Program-made: the position numbers and the translations under genes | In this document: positions 56,209-64,000 of the stretch, piece by piece | How the letters are laid out: every line of letters starts with the position of its first letter | How positions within the stretch are numbered: position 1 is the first letter of the stretch | Source: Caballeronia megalochromosomata | GTDB taxonomy: Bacteria > Pseudomonadota > Gammaproteobacteria > Burkholderiales > Burkholderiaceae | NCBI GenBank assembly: GCA_001580565.1 | Contig: LRBF01000131.1 | Span: 1 to 64,000 of the forward strand | Length of the DNA stretch: 64,000 nucleotides | Reading direction: 5' to 3' | Notes under the pieces: model-generated | The model's input: only the letters and a program-made list of their open reading frames with translations | Database searches by the model: none | Told to the model about the DNA's origin: nothing

Positions 56209-57423
56209 CTATCTCCAGCGCCCATCGGTGACGGGCCGTGGGGCTTCCCCGCGCTCCTGCGCGAGCGACGGATAGTCGGTATATCCGCGTTCGCCGCCCC
56301 CGTAGAACGTGGACGGATCCGGCGAATTGAGCGGAGCGTGCGACCGCAAGCGCTCGGGCAGGTCGGGATTTGCGATGAACAAACGTCCGAACGCTATCAG
56401 GTCCGCGTTGCCGTCCTCGAGCCATCTTTCCGCGCTGCCTCCGTCGAACCCGCCGGCGACCATCAGCACACCACGATAAGTGCGGCGTATCATCTGGCTC
56501 ATGCGTTTCGCGCGCTCGATGTAAGCCACATCCTCACCGGTCGCCGCCAGCATGGGATTGACGATGTGCAAATAAGCCAGCCCGTATCGATTGAGCTTTT
56601 CGATGACGTAGGAAAAGGTCGCTTCGGGATCGTCGTCGTGCATGTCGTTGAAGGTGCCAAGAGGAGAGAGCCGTACGCCGACCTTTTCCGGCCCCCACAC
56701 TTCGCAAACCGTCTCGACCACGTCGAATAGCAGCTTGGCCCGACGCTCGCTCGATCCGCCGTATTCGTCCGTGCGGCGGTTCGTGCCGGACAAAAGGAAC
56801 TGGTCGAGGAGATATCCGTTGGCGCCATGTACTTCGACGCCGTCCATACCGGCCGCCTTTGCGTTGCGCGCACCCCGGGAGTATTGGCGCACGAGATACG
56901 GCATCTCTTCGACCTGTAGCGCGCGAGGCTTGACGCACGGCGCGACGACACCTTCACCCCGCTCGTTCTCAATGAATGCCTCTGCTTTCGGCTGGACAGC
57001 AGAGGGGGCAACTGGCAGCATTTCATCGGGCTGCAATGAGGGGTGTGATATGCGCCCTACGTGCCACAGCTGCATGAACATCAACCCGCCCGTCTCGTGC
57101 ACGGCGTCTGCCACGAGCCGCCAGCCTTCGACCTGCTCGCGACTATGGATGCCAGGTGTCCATGCATAGCCCTGTCCTTGCATGGACACCTGCGTCGCCT
57201 CGCTGATGATGAGCGCGGCCGCTGCGCGCTGGGTGTAATAGCAGGCGTTGAGCTGCGACGGTATGTTGCCTGGTCGGTTCGCGCGCGAACGCGTCAGCGG
57301 CGCCATTACGACACGATGACGAAGGTCGTACGGTCCCACCTTTACGGGTTCGAACAGCTTGTGTAGGGAAATTTGCGCGTCGTGCTGCCGGGCTTCTCTG
57401 GGTGCGATTTCCGTATCAGGCAT
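56209..57423 (-). CDS. Old yellow enzyme-family NADH:flavin oxidoreductase (NemA-like)
   Basis: A protein of 404 residues forming an FMN TIM barrel: VVMAPLTRSRA, the His-Asn pair in VEVHGANGYLLDQFL, TDEYGGSSERRAKLL and AFGRLFIANPDLPERL. It reduces activated C=C bonds such as enones and maleimides, or nitro groups, with NAD(P)H. AAGGAG precedes the ATG. The N-terminus has about 20 extra residues before the barrel. It is probably part of electrophile defence; co-transcription with the attachment-family gene is likely. Confidence 0.92.
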   Translation of the reverse strand: MPDTEIAPREARQHDAQISLHKLFEPVKVGPYDLRHRVVMAPLTRSRANRPGNIPSQLNACYYTQRAAAALIISEATQVSMQGQGYAWTPGIHSREQVEGWRLVADAVHETGGLMFMQLWHVGRISHPSLQPDEMLPVAPSAVQPKAEAFIENERGEGVVAPCVKPRALQVEEMPYLVRQYSRGARNAKAAGMDGVEVHGANGYLLDQFLLSGTNRRTDEYGGSSERRAKLLFDVVETVCEVWGPEKVGVRLSPLGTFNDMHDDDPEATFSYVIEKLNRYGLAYLHIVNPMLAATGEDVAYIERAKRMSQMIRRTYRGVLMVAGGFDGGSAERWLEDGNADLIAFGRLFIANPDLPERLRSHAPLNSPDPSTFYGGGERGYTDYPSLAQERGEAPRPVTDGRWR

Positions 57424-58134
57424 ATTCGCTCCTTGTGTTTATGGGCTCGGCCCGAAAAGCGCAGCCCTAGACGCATCAAAGCGTCGGCGTCAAATCACAT
57501 CGACAGGATCCCACTACCGGCAGTCTAGCCATGACCTTGCACGCGCTTCTTTCCGGTTTCTGCTCAGATGTGTCACGATCCTGCGGTCATCCGGTCCATC
57601 GCTTCATCCGGGGGCCGTGCGCCCCTGCCGTGCCTCAGCTACTCTGCCGTTTTTGAAAGATTCACGTCTGAGCGTTCGTCTCGAACTTCGGCACGGGGGA
57701 TGTATCAGCCGGGCCGAAAGTGGGGGCGCCCTAGTCGATGCAGCGAGGTCGTCGCCGGGCGGGAGACGGGCTTTCCACCTGCCCCCCAGTCGCTCATGGT
57801 CCGGAGAACCTTGACGATGATCGCGCTGGCTACGGGGCGTCTTCAGAACCCGTATCGTGGTTCAGGCCCGGGCCGGCGTAGCAATTGCCTGGCGTGGGCT
57901 GCCCGACTGCGGCGAGGCGTCGAGATTGTCTCTCTTCGCGGTTGATGCGGTCGGCCCGCGAGGGTCGCCTTTTTTCTGCGTCTCTCATCAGCGGGTGGGA
58001 CGATCATTGTATTAGCCGGTCCCTATCCGAATTAGCGACTAGACTTAAAAGATCGTAGGCGCATGCTTACCCAAGTGGGAACGTATGCGCACATTCAGTC
58101 ACGATCCGAACGTGCGACCGAAGGAGGTAGACCG
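57424..58134. other. Intergenic region
   Basis: No gene recognised in 700 bp; it carries the promoters of the two flanking divergent genes, not resolved further. Confidence 0.4.
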
Positions 58135-58377
58135 ATGCCAAAAACCGTTCGAACCCCTGAGCAGATTCGCGACGAACTGCAAAACCGCATGACGAAAATC
58201 GCCGCTGACGCGCCGGGAGCTTTGCACGTGCGCATACCGCTACCAGAGCGGCACCCGCCTGACGCATCCGGCCGCAACTGGAACATCGTGCCGTTCAATG
58301 ACCTCGGTGCGGATTTTGCACATCACTTCCAGAAGGTGATCGAAGACATGCGTACCGAGTTCGTGCTTCCAGATTGA
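58135..58377 (+). CDS. Small hypothetical protein
   Basis: A protein of 80 residues starting at ATG with AGGAGG eight bases upstream. It has a helical start (TPEQIRDELQNRMTKIA), a central strand pair (ALHVRIPLPERHP, NWNIVPF) and a helical end (DFAHHFQKVIEDMRTEF). No known domain. Confidence 0.65.
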   Translation: MPKTVRTPEQIRDELQNRMTKIAADAPGALHVRIPLPERHPPDASGRNWNIVPFNDLGADFAHHFQKVIEDMRTEFVLPD

Positions 58378-58797
58378 CGCCGTGATACGAAACCTGAACG
58401 GATCATACAGCCGCACGCGTGTGCGCATCGAAGCTAGGAGACTGTTGTACGGCAAGGGCCGGGGCAGAACGGACACGGTGCGTTGTAGGCACACAGTGAC
58501 TGTGCGTCATGCCGATAGCCCGTGGCGGAATTTGGTCCAGAGACGGCTCAGCCAGAATGGCTGGCGCAGGAGACCCGGTGCGCAACGGCATCGGGTGCGG
58601 TACGCGTTGTTGTTGGCCGCAAGGAAGAGTCGCGCGACCGATGTTATGAATGCGTCGGCAGAAAGCCAACAAAATCCGGCAGAATCGCGAAAGACACACC
58701 CCTACGATGCCTCTAAAGTGTTAAGGATATGGTCTATCGCTGTTATCGAGCGCGTGCTGCCAGCTCGTGAAGGGCATGAAACGAACGAAACTCCTGA
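58378..58797. other. Intergenic region
   Basis: Nothing recognised in 420 bp. Confidence 0.4.
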
Positions 58798-60057
58798 ATG
58801 GCCTCAAAGGCGGACAAGTTCATGGTCAGGATCTATGGACGCATGCGCAGCGCTAAAGGCTACGCAATACGCGACTTCCTGCATCGCTGCGACATACCAT
58901 TCGAATGGATCGAACTGGGCAGCGATAAGGAAGCGGAGGATCTCGCGCACGTGCAGCATCTTTCAGACTCCCGCTTGCCGGTCTGCGTCTTCCACGACGG
59001 AACCCGGCTCGAATGTCCCACCGTCCGGCAAATCACCGAGAAGCTCGGCTGGTTTGCCAGTCCATCCAGGGAGGCCTACGATCTGGCGATTTACGGCGCG
59101 GGCCCGGCGGGGTTGAGCGCGGCCGTATACGGAGCGTCGGAAGGGCTGCATACCGTACTGGTGGAGCGGTGGGCGCTGGGCGGTCAGGCAGGAAGTAGTT
59201 CAAAGATCGAGAACTATCTGGGCTTCCCACAGGGCGTGTCCGGCGCCGAGCTGGCAGAACGGGCGCGCGACCAGGCCATCAAGTTCGGCGCCGACATCCT
59301 GATAGCGCGCGCCGGCGTGCGCGCGGAGTTTCCGCCCGGCCAGGGCATCGTGTATCTGGAGGACGGCACCCGTATTACGGCGCGCACGTCGATCTGCGCG
59401 ACCGGCGTGGCATATCGCACGCTCGGCCTCGAAGGTGAAGCGCGCTTTCTCGGCGCTGGCCTTTACTACGGCGCGGGCGCGAGCGAAGCAGCGCTGATCC
59501 ATGGCGAAGACGTCTATGTGGTGGGCGGCGGCAATTCGGCGGGACAAGCCGCTATGCACTTTTCGCAATCCGCCAATCGCGTCTATATGCTCGTGCGTGA
59601 CACATCGCTCAAGAACACGTTGTCCCAGTACCTGGTGGATCGCATCACGGCGGCGCCGAACATTGAAGTTCGGACCAGCACGGAAGTTACCGCGCTCGCA
59701 GGTAGTGACACGTTGCAAGAAATTACGCTGACCGATGTGCGCACGGGACGGCAAATCTCGGTAAAGACAAATTGGCTATTCGTCTGCATTGGCGGCGTGC
59801 CCCAGACCGAATGGGCGCAGGAGGTTGGAATTGTCCGAGATGAAGCCGGTTATCTAGTGACGGGTCCCGACTTGCAGGAATATCGGTCGAGTCTGAAATG
59901 GCCGCTCGAGCGCGCGCCGCTACATTTGGAGACCTGTATGCCTGGCGTATTCGCAGCGGGCGACGTGCGTCATGGGTCGATCAAGCGTGTCGCGTCGGCA
60001 GTCGGCGAAGGGGCGATGGCTGTCGCGCTGGTGCATCGTTATTTAGATAGCGCGTGA
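58798..60057 (+). CDS. Thioredoxin-reductase-like flavoprotein without the redox CxxC
   Basis: A protein of 419 residues. Residues 1-90 form a thioredoxin/glutaredoxin-like domain (RIYGRMRSAKGYAIRDFLHR) lacking a CxxC. Residues 95-415 match thioredoxin reductases: YGAGPAGLSAAVYGASEG, ENYLGFPQGVSG, VVGGGNSAGQAA and GVFAAGDVRHGSIKRV. Where true reductases have the active CxxC (CATCDG), this protein has GAGASEA. It therefore cannot reduce thioredoxin in the normal way. The same two-gene arrangement with a UBP zinc-finger protein is known in proteobacteria and actinobacteria. Function unresolved; an NAD(P)H-FAD sensor or reductase role is possible. Confidence 0.87.
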   Translation: MASKADKFMVRIYGRMRSAKGYAIRDFLHRCDIPFEWIELGSDKEAEDLAHVQHLSDSRLPVCVFHDGTRLECPTVRQITEKLGWFASPSREAYDLAIYGAGPAGLSAAVYGASEGLHTVLVERWALGGQAGSSSKIENYLGFPQGVSGAELAERARDQAIKFGADILIARAGVRAEFPPGQGIVYLEDGTRITARTSICATGVAYRTLGLEGEARFLGAGLYYGAGASEAALIHGEDVYVVGGGNSAGQAAMHFSQSANRVYMLVRDTSLKNTLSQYLVDRITAAPNIEVRTSTEVTALAGSDTLQEITLTDVRTGRQISVKTNWLFVCIGGVPQTEWAQEVGIVRDEAGYLVTGPDLQEYRSSLKWPLERAPLHLETCMPGVFAAGDVRHGSIKRVASAVGEGAMAVALVHRYLDSA

Positions 60058-60112
60058 GCGTAAGCGCAACTTGTTCCGCATGCCTGCGCGCGCCTGTTCG
60101 AGGAGTACGATC

Positions 60113-60385
60113 ATGACCCCTGGTTGCACGCATCTAGACGAGGCCCGCATCCTCCACACGCCCATCGACTATTGCGAGGAATGCATCAAGCTTCGCCAGC
60201 CGTGGGTACATTTGCGGCTGTGTCTTTCGTGCGGACACGTTGGCTGTTGCGATTCGTCGCCCAACCGGCACGCAAGCAAGCATTTTCACGCGACCGGCCA
60301 TCCGCTGGTGCGCTCAATTGAACCCGGCGAAACCTGGATCTGGTGCTATCGCGACGAGATTGTCGTAGGTGAACTTGAATCGTGA
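60113..60385 (+). CDS. UBP-type zinc-finger protein
   Basis: A protein of 90 residues that is almost wholly one ZnF-UBP domain: CTHLDEA, CEECIKL, CLSCGHVGCCDSS, HASKHFHATGHP. In eukaryotes this fold binds the free ubiquitin C-terminus; in bacteria its partner is unknown. GAGGAG precedes the ATG. It lies 55 bp after the flavoprotein gene and probably works with it. Confidence 0.88.
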   Translation: MTPGCTHLDEARILHTPIDYCEECIKLRQPWVHLRLCLSCGHVGCCDSSPNRHASKHFHATGHPLVRSIEPGETWIWCYRDEIVVGELES

Positions 60386-60421
60386 ACGGGACGCCGCCCG
60401 TGAGGGCGGCGTCCCGTTCAC
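60382..60421. terminator. Bidirectional hairpin between convergent genes
   Basis: A perfect 18-bp inverted repeat (60382-60399 with 60404-60421) around a GTGA loop; it begins inside the stop region of the zinc-finger gene and ends 12 bp before the stop of the Clp gene. No T run, but the position fits a shared terminator. Confidence 0.7.
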
Positions 60422-60433
60422 GCAATGCCGGAC

Positions 60434-63268
60434 TCACGTATGCGCCGCTTCTTCCTTCGCCCCTTCCTTCGTCGCTTCTGCGGGTGCTGAGCCCTTTTGC
60501 AGACGTACAGAGCGGGAACCCGAGTCGTAGGTCATTGTGACCTTGTCGCCGTCGCGAATGTCCCCCCGCAGCAGCGCATCGGCGAGTTGCGATTCCACTT
60601 CAGCCCGGATTTTACGCTTGAGCATCCGTGCGCCGAACTCGGGGTCATAGCCGATCTCCGCGAGATGATTGCGCAGCGAATTGTCGAACGACAACTCAAT
60701 GTTCTGCCCGGCCGCAGTGCGTTGCACGCGCGCGAGTTGCAGATCCACAATGCTACGGATTTGCTCCTTGCCGAGCGCATGGAACACGACGACTTCATCG
60801 ACCCGGTTCAGGAACTCGGGCCTGAAGTGATGCCGCAGTATTTCCATCAGACGGTCGCGCAGCGCGGGGTAGTCGAGTTGCTTCTTGTCCGAGCGCAGGT
60901 TGTCCTGGATCACCTGCGAACCGATATTGCTCGTCGCGATAATGATCGTGTTCGTGAAATCGACGAGACGGCCCTTGCCGTCGGTGAGGCGGCCTTCGTC
61001 GAAGAGCTGCAACAGGATGTTGTGCACCTCAGAATGCGCCTTTTCAATCTCGTCGAGCAACACCACGCTATACGGGCGGCGTCGCACACGCTCAGTCAGC
61101 TGGCCGCCTTCCTCATAGCCGACATAGCCGGGAGGCGCACCCACCAGCCGGGCTACGGTATGCCGCTCGGCGTACTCGCTCATGTCGATGCGCACGAGCG
61201 CGTTCTCGTCGCCGAACACCGTTGCGGCGAGCGCTTTGGCGAGCTCGGTCTTGCCCACGCCAGTCGGTCCGAGAAAGAGAAAGCTCGCGGTCGGCTTGCC
61301 GCCTTCGGTGAGACCGGCGCGTGAGAGTCGGACGGCCTTCGCGACGGCGCTGACGGCCTCGTCCTGGCCGATCACGCGTTCCTTCAGGCGATCTTCGAGA
61401 CGCAGGAGCTTCTCGCGGTCCTCGGCGGTGAGTTCAGACACCGGCACGCCGGTGAGCGACGCCACGATCTGTGCGATGTCCTCCGCTGTGACCTCTTGCG
61501 AACTGGTGCCGCGTTCCTTCTTCCACGCTTCGGTCGCATCGTTGAGCCGATTCTGTTCGGAGACGAGCTTGTCTTCAAGTTGCTTTGCCTTGTCGAACTG
61601 CTTGGCGGCGCTTGCCGCGTCCTGTTCCTGACGTGTGCGGCGGATGGTCGCCTCGATGTCATGCAACTGCCCTGGCCGGGAATTCGACGAAATGCGCACG
61701 CGAGCGGCCGCCTGGTCGAGCAGGTCGATGGCCTTGTCGGGCAGGAAGCGCGCTGCGATATACCGGTCCGACAGCTTCGCAGCGGCCGCGATCGCCTCTT
61801 CGGTGATCTTCACCTTGTGATGCGCCTCAAGGCGGTCGCGCAGTCCACGCAGGATTTCGATCGTCTCCGCGACGCTCGGCTCGGGCACGTTCACCGGCTG
61901 AAAGCGCCGTTCGAGCGCCGAATCTTTCTCGATGTACTTTTGGTATTCGTTGAGCGTCGTCGCGCCCACAAGATGCAATTCGCCGCGCGCGAGCGCCGGT
62001 TTGAAGACGTTGCCGATATCGAGCCCGCCTTCGCCGCCGCCCTGACCAGCACCGACGATCGTATGCAGTTCATCGATAAAGATAATCAGCCGGTCCTGGT
62101 TCTCGACGATCTCGTCGAGCACCTGCTTCACGCGCTCTTCGAACTCGCCACGATACTTTGCCCCCGCCACCACGCTGTTGATATTCAACTCAACGACGCG
62201 CTTGCCACGCAGCACTTCTGGCACCTGGTCCTGGGCGATGCGCTGCGCGAGTCCTTCGACGATCGCCGTCTTGCCGACGCCCGGTTCGCCGATCAGCACC
62301 GGGTTGTTCTTGCGCCTCCGCGCAAGGACTTCGATAGTCGTTTCGATTTCCTTGTCGCGGCCGATCACCGGATCGAGCTTGCCGCGCCGGGCGAGATCGC
62401 TGAGATCGCGCGCGTACTTGTCGAGCGTCGGCGTGGTGGAGCGGCCCTCGACGGTGCCTTCCTCGGCGCCCTTGCCGACCACCTTGACCGTCCTCTGCCT
62501 AAGCGCATGCGACGATAACCCGTACTTGCGCAGCAGCTCGCCCGCGAAGCCGTCTTCCTCTTCCACGAGCCCGATCAGGATATGCTCCGGTCCGACGTAG
62601 CTATGGCCGAGTTCTCGTGACGCGGTGAGCGCGTTTTCAAGCGCACTCTTCGCGCGCGGTGACACGCCGATGCGTTCTTCGTCCGTCTTCTGCGCGCGGT
62701 TGCCGCGTGGTGCGTTCTGCTCGATATTCTTCCTGATCTCCTCGGGATCGAGCTTGAATTCACGCAGAATTTCCTGCACCACGTTGTTGCTGACGAGTGC
62801 GAGCAGCAGGTGCTCGGTATCGACTTCGGACTTGCCGAACTCGACCGCCATCTGCGCGGCCGCCTGCAAGCGGTCGAGGCCGCTTTCGCTCAGGAACGTC
62901 TGCAGATCGACGGCTTCACGCGCACGGCGATGCCGGCGCGGCCGGCCGCCTGCGTGACCACCGGCGGGCTCACCCGTTTGCCCGCTATCGGCGTCTGCAC
63001 GCTGATCCGAGCCGCCGGCTTGTCCGGGCGAGCGTCCGATGCGTGACCGGCCACCCTGGCCGCTTTCCATCTGCGGCCACATGTCTTCGAACAAACTGTC
63101 GAACAGTCCGCCGTGAAAGAGAGACTCAAGCGGCGACAGACGGCGCTGATTGCGCGCCATGAACTCCATGTAGTGCTCATCGCACAGCATCAACTGACGG
63201 CGCTGGCCGTTTTCGTTGATCGTAATCTGCGAGGTTGCCGGTTTGCCGCAGACGCTGCAAGTAGGCAT
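60434..63268 (-). CDS. clpK: ClpK/ClpG-type AAA+ disaggregase
   Basis: A protein of 944 residues. An N-terminal zinc-binding segment (C4, C7, C29, H32) and a glycine-rich linker precede a Clp-N domain (about 115-255). Two AAA+ modules follow, with Walker [10 protein letters not shown] and GPTGVGKTE, Walker [10 protein letters not shown] and [10 protein letters not shown], and a short middle domain. This layout matches the stand-alone disaggregase ClpG/ClpK of heat-resistance islands rather than ClpA, ClpB or ClpC. It unfolds aggregated proteins with ATP, needing no DnaK. GGAG precedes the ATG. An Hsp20 gene lies upstream on the same strand, as in those islands. Confidence 0.9.
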   Translation of the reverse strand: MPTCSVCGKPATSQITINENGQRRQLMLCDEHYMEFMARNQRRLSPLESLFHGGLFDSLFEDMWPQMESGQGGRSRIGRSPGQAGGSDQRADADSGQTGEPAGGHAGGRPRRHRRAREAVDLQTFLSESGLDRLQAAAQMAVEFGKSEVDTEHLLLALVSNNVVQEILREFKLDPEEIRKNIEQNAPRGNRAQKTDEERIGVSPRAKSALENALTASRELGHSYVGPEHILIGLVEEEDGFAGELLRKYGLSSHALRQRTVKVVGKGAEEGTVEGRSTTPTLDKYARDLSDLARRGKLDPVIGRDKEIETTIEVLARRRKNNPVLIGEPGVGKTAIVEGLAQRIAQDQVPEVLRGKRVVELNINSVVAGAKYRGEFEERVKQVLDEIVENQDRLIIFIDELHTIVGAGQGGGEGGLDIGNVFKPALARGELHLVGATTLNEYQKYIEKDSALERRFQPVNVPEPSVAETIEILRGLRDRLEAHHKVKITEEAIAAAAKLSDRYIAARFLPDKAIDLLDQAAARVRISSNSRPGQLHDIEATIRRTRQEQDAASAAKQFDKAKQLEDKLVSEQNRLNDATEAWKKERGTSSQEVTAEDIAQIVASLTGVPVSELTAEDREKLLRLEDRLKERVIGQDEAVSAVAKAVRLSRAGLTEGGKPTASFLFLGPTGVGKTELAKALAATVFGDENALVRIDMSEYAERHTVARLVGAPPGYVGYEEGGQLTERVRRRPYSVVLLDEIEKAHSEVHNILLQLFDEGRLTDGKGRLVDFTNTIIIATSNIGSQVIQDNLRSDKKQLDYPALRDRLMEILRHHFRPEFLNRVDEVVVFHALGKEQIRSIVDLQLARVQRTAAGQNIELSFDNSLRNHLAEIGYDPEFGARMLKRKIRAEVESQLADALLRGDIRDGDKVTMTYDSGSRSVRLQKGSAPAEATKEGAKEEAAHT

Positions 63269-63407
63269 GATGTTCTCCGTAGTATGTACAGGGGATAGTC
63301 CCTGTCGTTACGCGCGCACAGCCTGACGAGTTCCATCGCGAAGGCGGGGTATCGTCGCGGGCCATGGAAGCTGTCGAGCTGATCGATGTCGCCGTGTGCA
63401 CACCGCG

Positions 63408-64000
63408 CTATTTGATCTCGAGGCGCCGCTTCGCCGCGGGTTCATTTGCCGCTTTGGGCACCCGCACGGTGAGCACGCCATTCTCGAAATTCGCCTCAGC
63501 GCGTTCGAGATCAACGCCAGAGGGCAGCGGAATGGCGCGCTGGAACTGTCCGAACGCCCGCTCCACCCGGTAGCAGCCCTTCTCGTCGCTCTTCGATTCG
63601 ATGCGTTTCTCGCCGGTCAGCACCAGCATGTCCTCAACGACTTCCAGCTCCACGTCCTCGCGCGACAGTCCTGGCAATTCGGCCACGATGCGAAGCGCGT
63701 CGCCGTCGTCGACCACGTCGAGTCGCGGCTGAAAGCGGCTGGGACTGAAGTCGCCGAACCAGTTGCCAAGCGGTCCCATCCCGCCGAACGGATCGCGTAC
63801 GAGGTCGGTGAGAAGATGCAGGGGATCGGGCAGCGGCCAACGGGCCGCATCGAACGATGCCGGCCAGGCGGACGCGGCCGCTTCTGAGGTAGACGGCGCG
63901 GGGGCCTGCTGTGAGGGCGGGGCGTTCAGCTTCGCGTCTGCGCCCTTTTCCTCGGGACTCTTGCGCAGGAAGCGAAAGGGGTTCCACTTATCGAGGTCCA
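63408..64000 (-). CDS. Hsp20 small heat-shock protein (start at window edge)
   Basis: The alpha-crystallin domain (DDGDALRIVAELPGLSREDVELEV, then RVERAFGQFQRAIPLPSGVD and NGVLTVRVPK) is complete, ending in a short tail. The frame stays open upstream through a proline/alanine-rich lead and DKWNPFRFLRKSPEEK. The last bases of the window read TGGACCTC on this strand, so the likely ATG begins one base outside. It holds unfolded proteins for the disaggregase encoded 140 bp downstream. Confidence 0.88.
   Translation of the reverse strand, partial: DLDKWNPFRFLRKSPEEKGADAKLNAPPSQQAPAPSTSEAAASAWPASFDAARWPLPDPLHLLTDLVRDPFGGMGPLGNWFGDFSPSRFQPRLDVVDDGDALRIVAELPGLSREDVELEVVEDMLVLTGEKRIESKSDEKGCYRVERAFGQFQRAIPLPSGVDLERAEANFENGVLTVRVPKAANEPAAKRRLEIK

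Noticed and set aside
58382..59116. A plus-strand frame of 244 codons before and inside the flavoprotein gene
   Set aside because: More than a third lies inside the real gene in another frame; the rest is Arg-rich without motif.
1..64000. CRISPR arrays, tRNA and rRNA genes, attachment-site repeats
   Set aside because: Looked for by eye on both strands; no regular repeat-spacer array, cloverleaf or integrase with flanking repeats was found.

Overview
The window looks like a Burkholderiaceae genome (Paraburkholderia/Caballeronia type). It is GC-rich, and it carries a Burkholderia-style OmpC-like porin, a DUF3331 protein, a phasin with polyhydroxybutyrate depolymerases, and several small orphan proteins typical of that group. 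The number of decayed genes suggests an accessory replicon or a genomic island rather than core chromosome; that is an inference. No tRNA or rRNA gene was seen.

Region 1 (1-14.9 kb). After the end of an acetoacetyl-CoA-synthetase-like adenylation/carrier/thioesterase protein comes a minus-strand catabolic cluster. It reads, in transcription order: FAD monooxygenase, extradiol dioxygenase, fumarylacetoacetase-family hydrolase, acyl-CoA synthetase, a small protein, OmpW, a molybdenum enzyme of the pyrogallol transhydroxylase / resorcinol hydroxylase type (large and small subunits), a MAPEG protein and a truncated enoyl-CoA hydratase. A divergent TetR regulator faces it. The logic is: hydroxylate a phenol, cleave the ring, hydrolyse the product, activate the acid to a CoA thioester. 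The monooxygenase appears to lack part of its substrate domain, while the molybdenum enzyme keeps every known active-site residue.

Region 2 (15-26 kb). An RND tripartite efflux pump is followed by PqiA (split by a frameshift), PqiB and PqiC, all on the minus strand and facing a second TetR that is a paralogue of the first. Both divergent promoters, and the promoter of a third TetR gene at 29.4 kb, share one 32-bp module: TTGACA, 17 bp, TTTAATGTC, with a fixed ATCA in the spacer. Catabolism, efflux and envelope maintenance may therefore answer to one signal.

Region 3 (26-39 kb). This holds an AI-2E transporter, DUF3331 and other small proteins, TetR3, an ATC-hydrolase-like protein and IS21 remains next to a broken copy of a membrane-protein gene. 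A stress cassette follows: otsA with a one-base deletion, a Zn alcohol dehydrogenase, a YciE/DUF892 ferritin-like protein and a YqjD/DUF883 protein.

Region 4 (39-48.7 kb). Two PHB-depolymerase-family esterases, a phasin, a membrane protein, a truncated CheB-CheR hybrid and two ribbon-helix-helix genes are followed by a short gene graveyard (ABC ATPase, HAD phosphatase and 2-hydroxyacid dehydrogenase fragments) and a PAS-GGDEF-EAL protein.

Region 5 (48.9-54.5 kb). A FadR-type GntR regulator, porin, RraA-like protein, MFS carrier and FMN hydroxy-acid dehydrogenase form a plus-strand uptake and oxidation unit. The palindrome TTGTCnGACAA precedes both the regulator and the porin.

Region 6 (54.6-64 kb). 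A decayed M81 peptidase gene, a strong terminator with a possible small RNA, a host-attachment-family protein, an old yellow enzyme and a thioredoxin-reductase-like flavoprotein with a UBP zinc-finger partner lead to a ClpK/ClpG-type disaggregase and an Hsp20, resembling the core of the transmissible heat-resistance locus.
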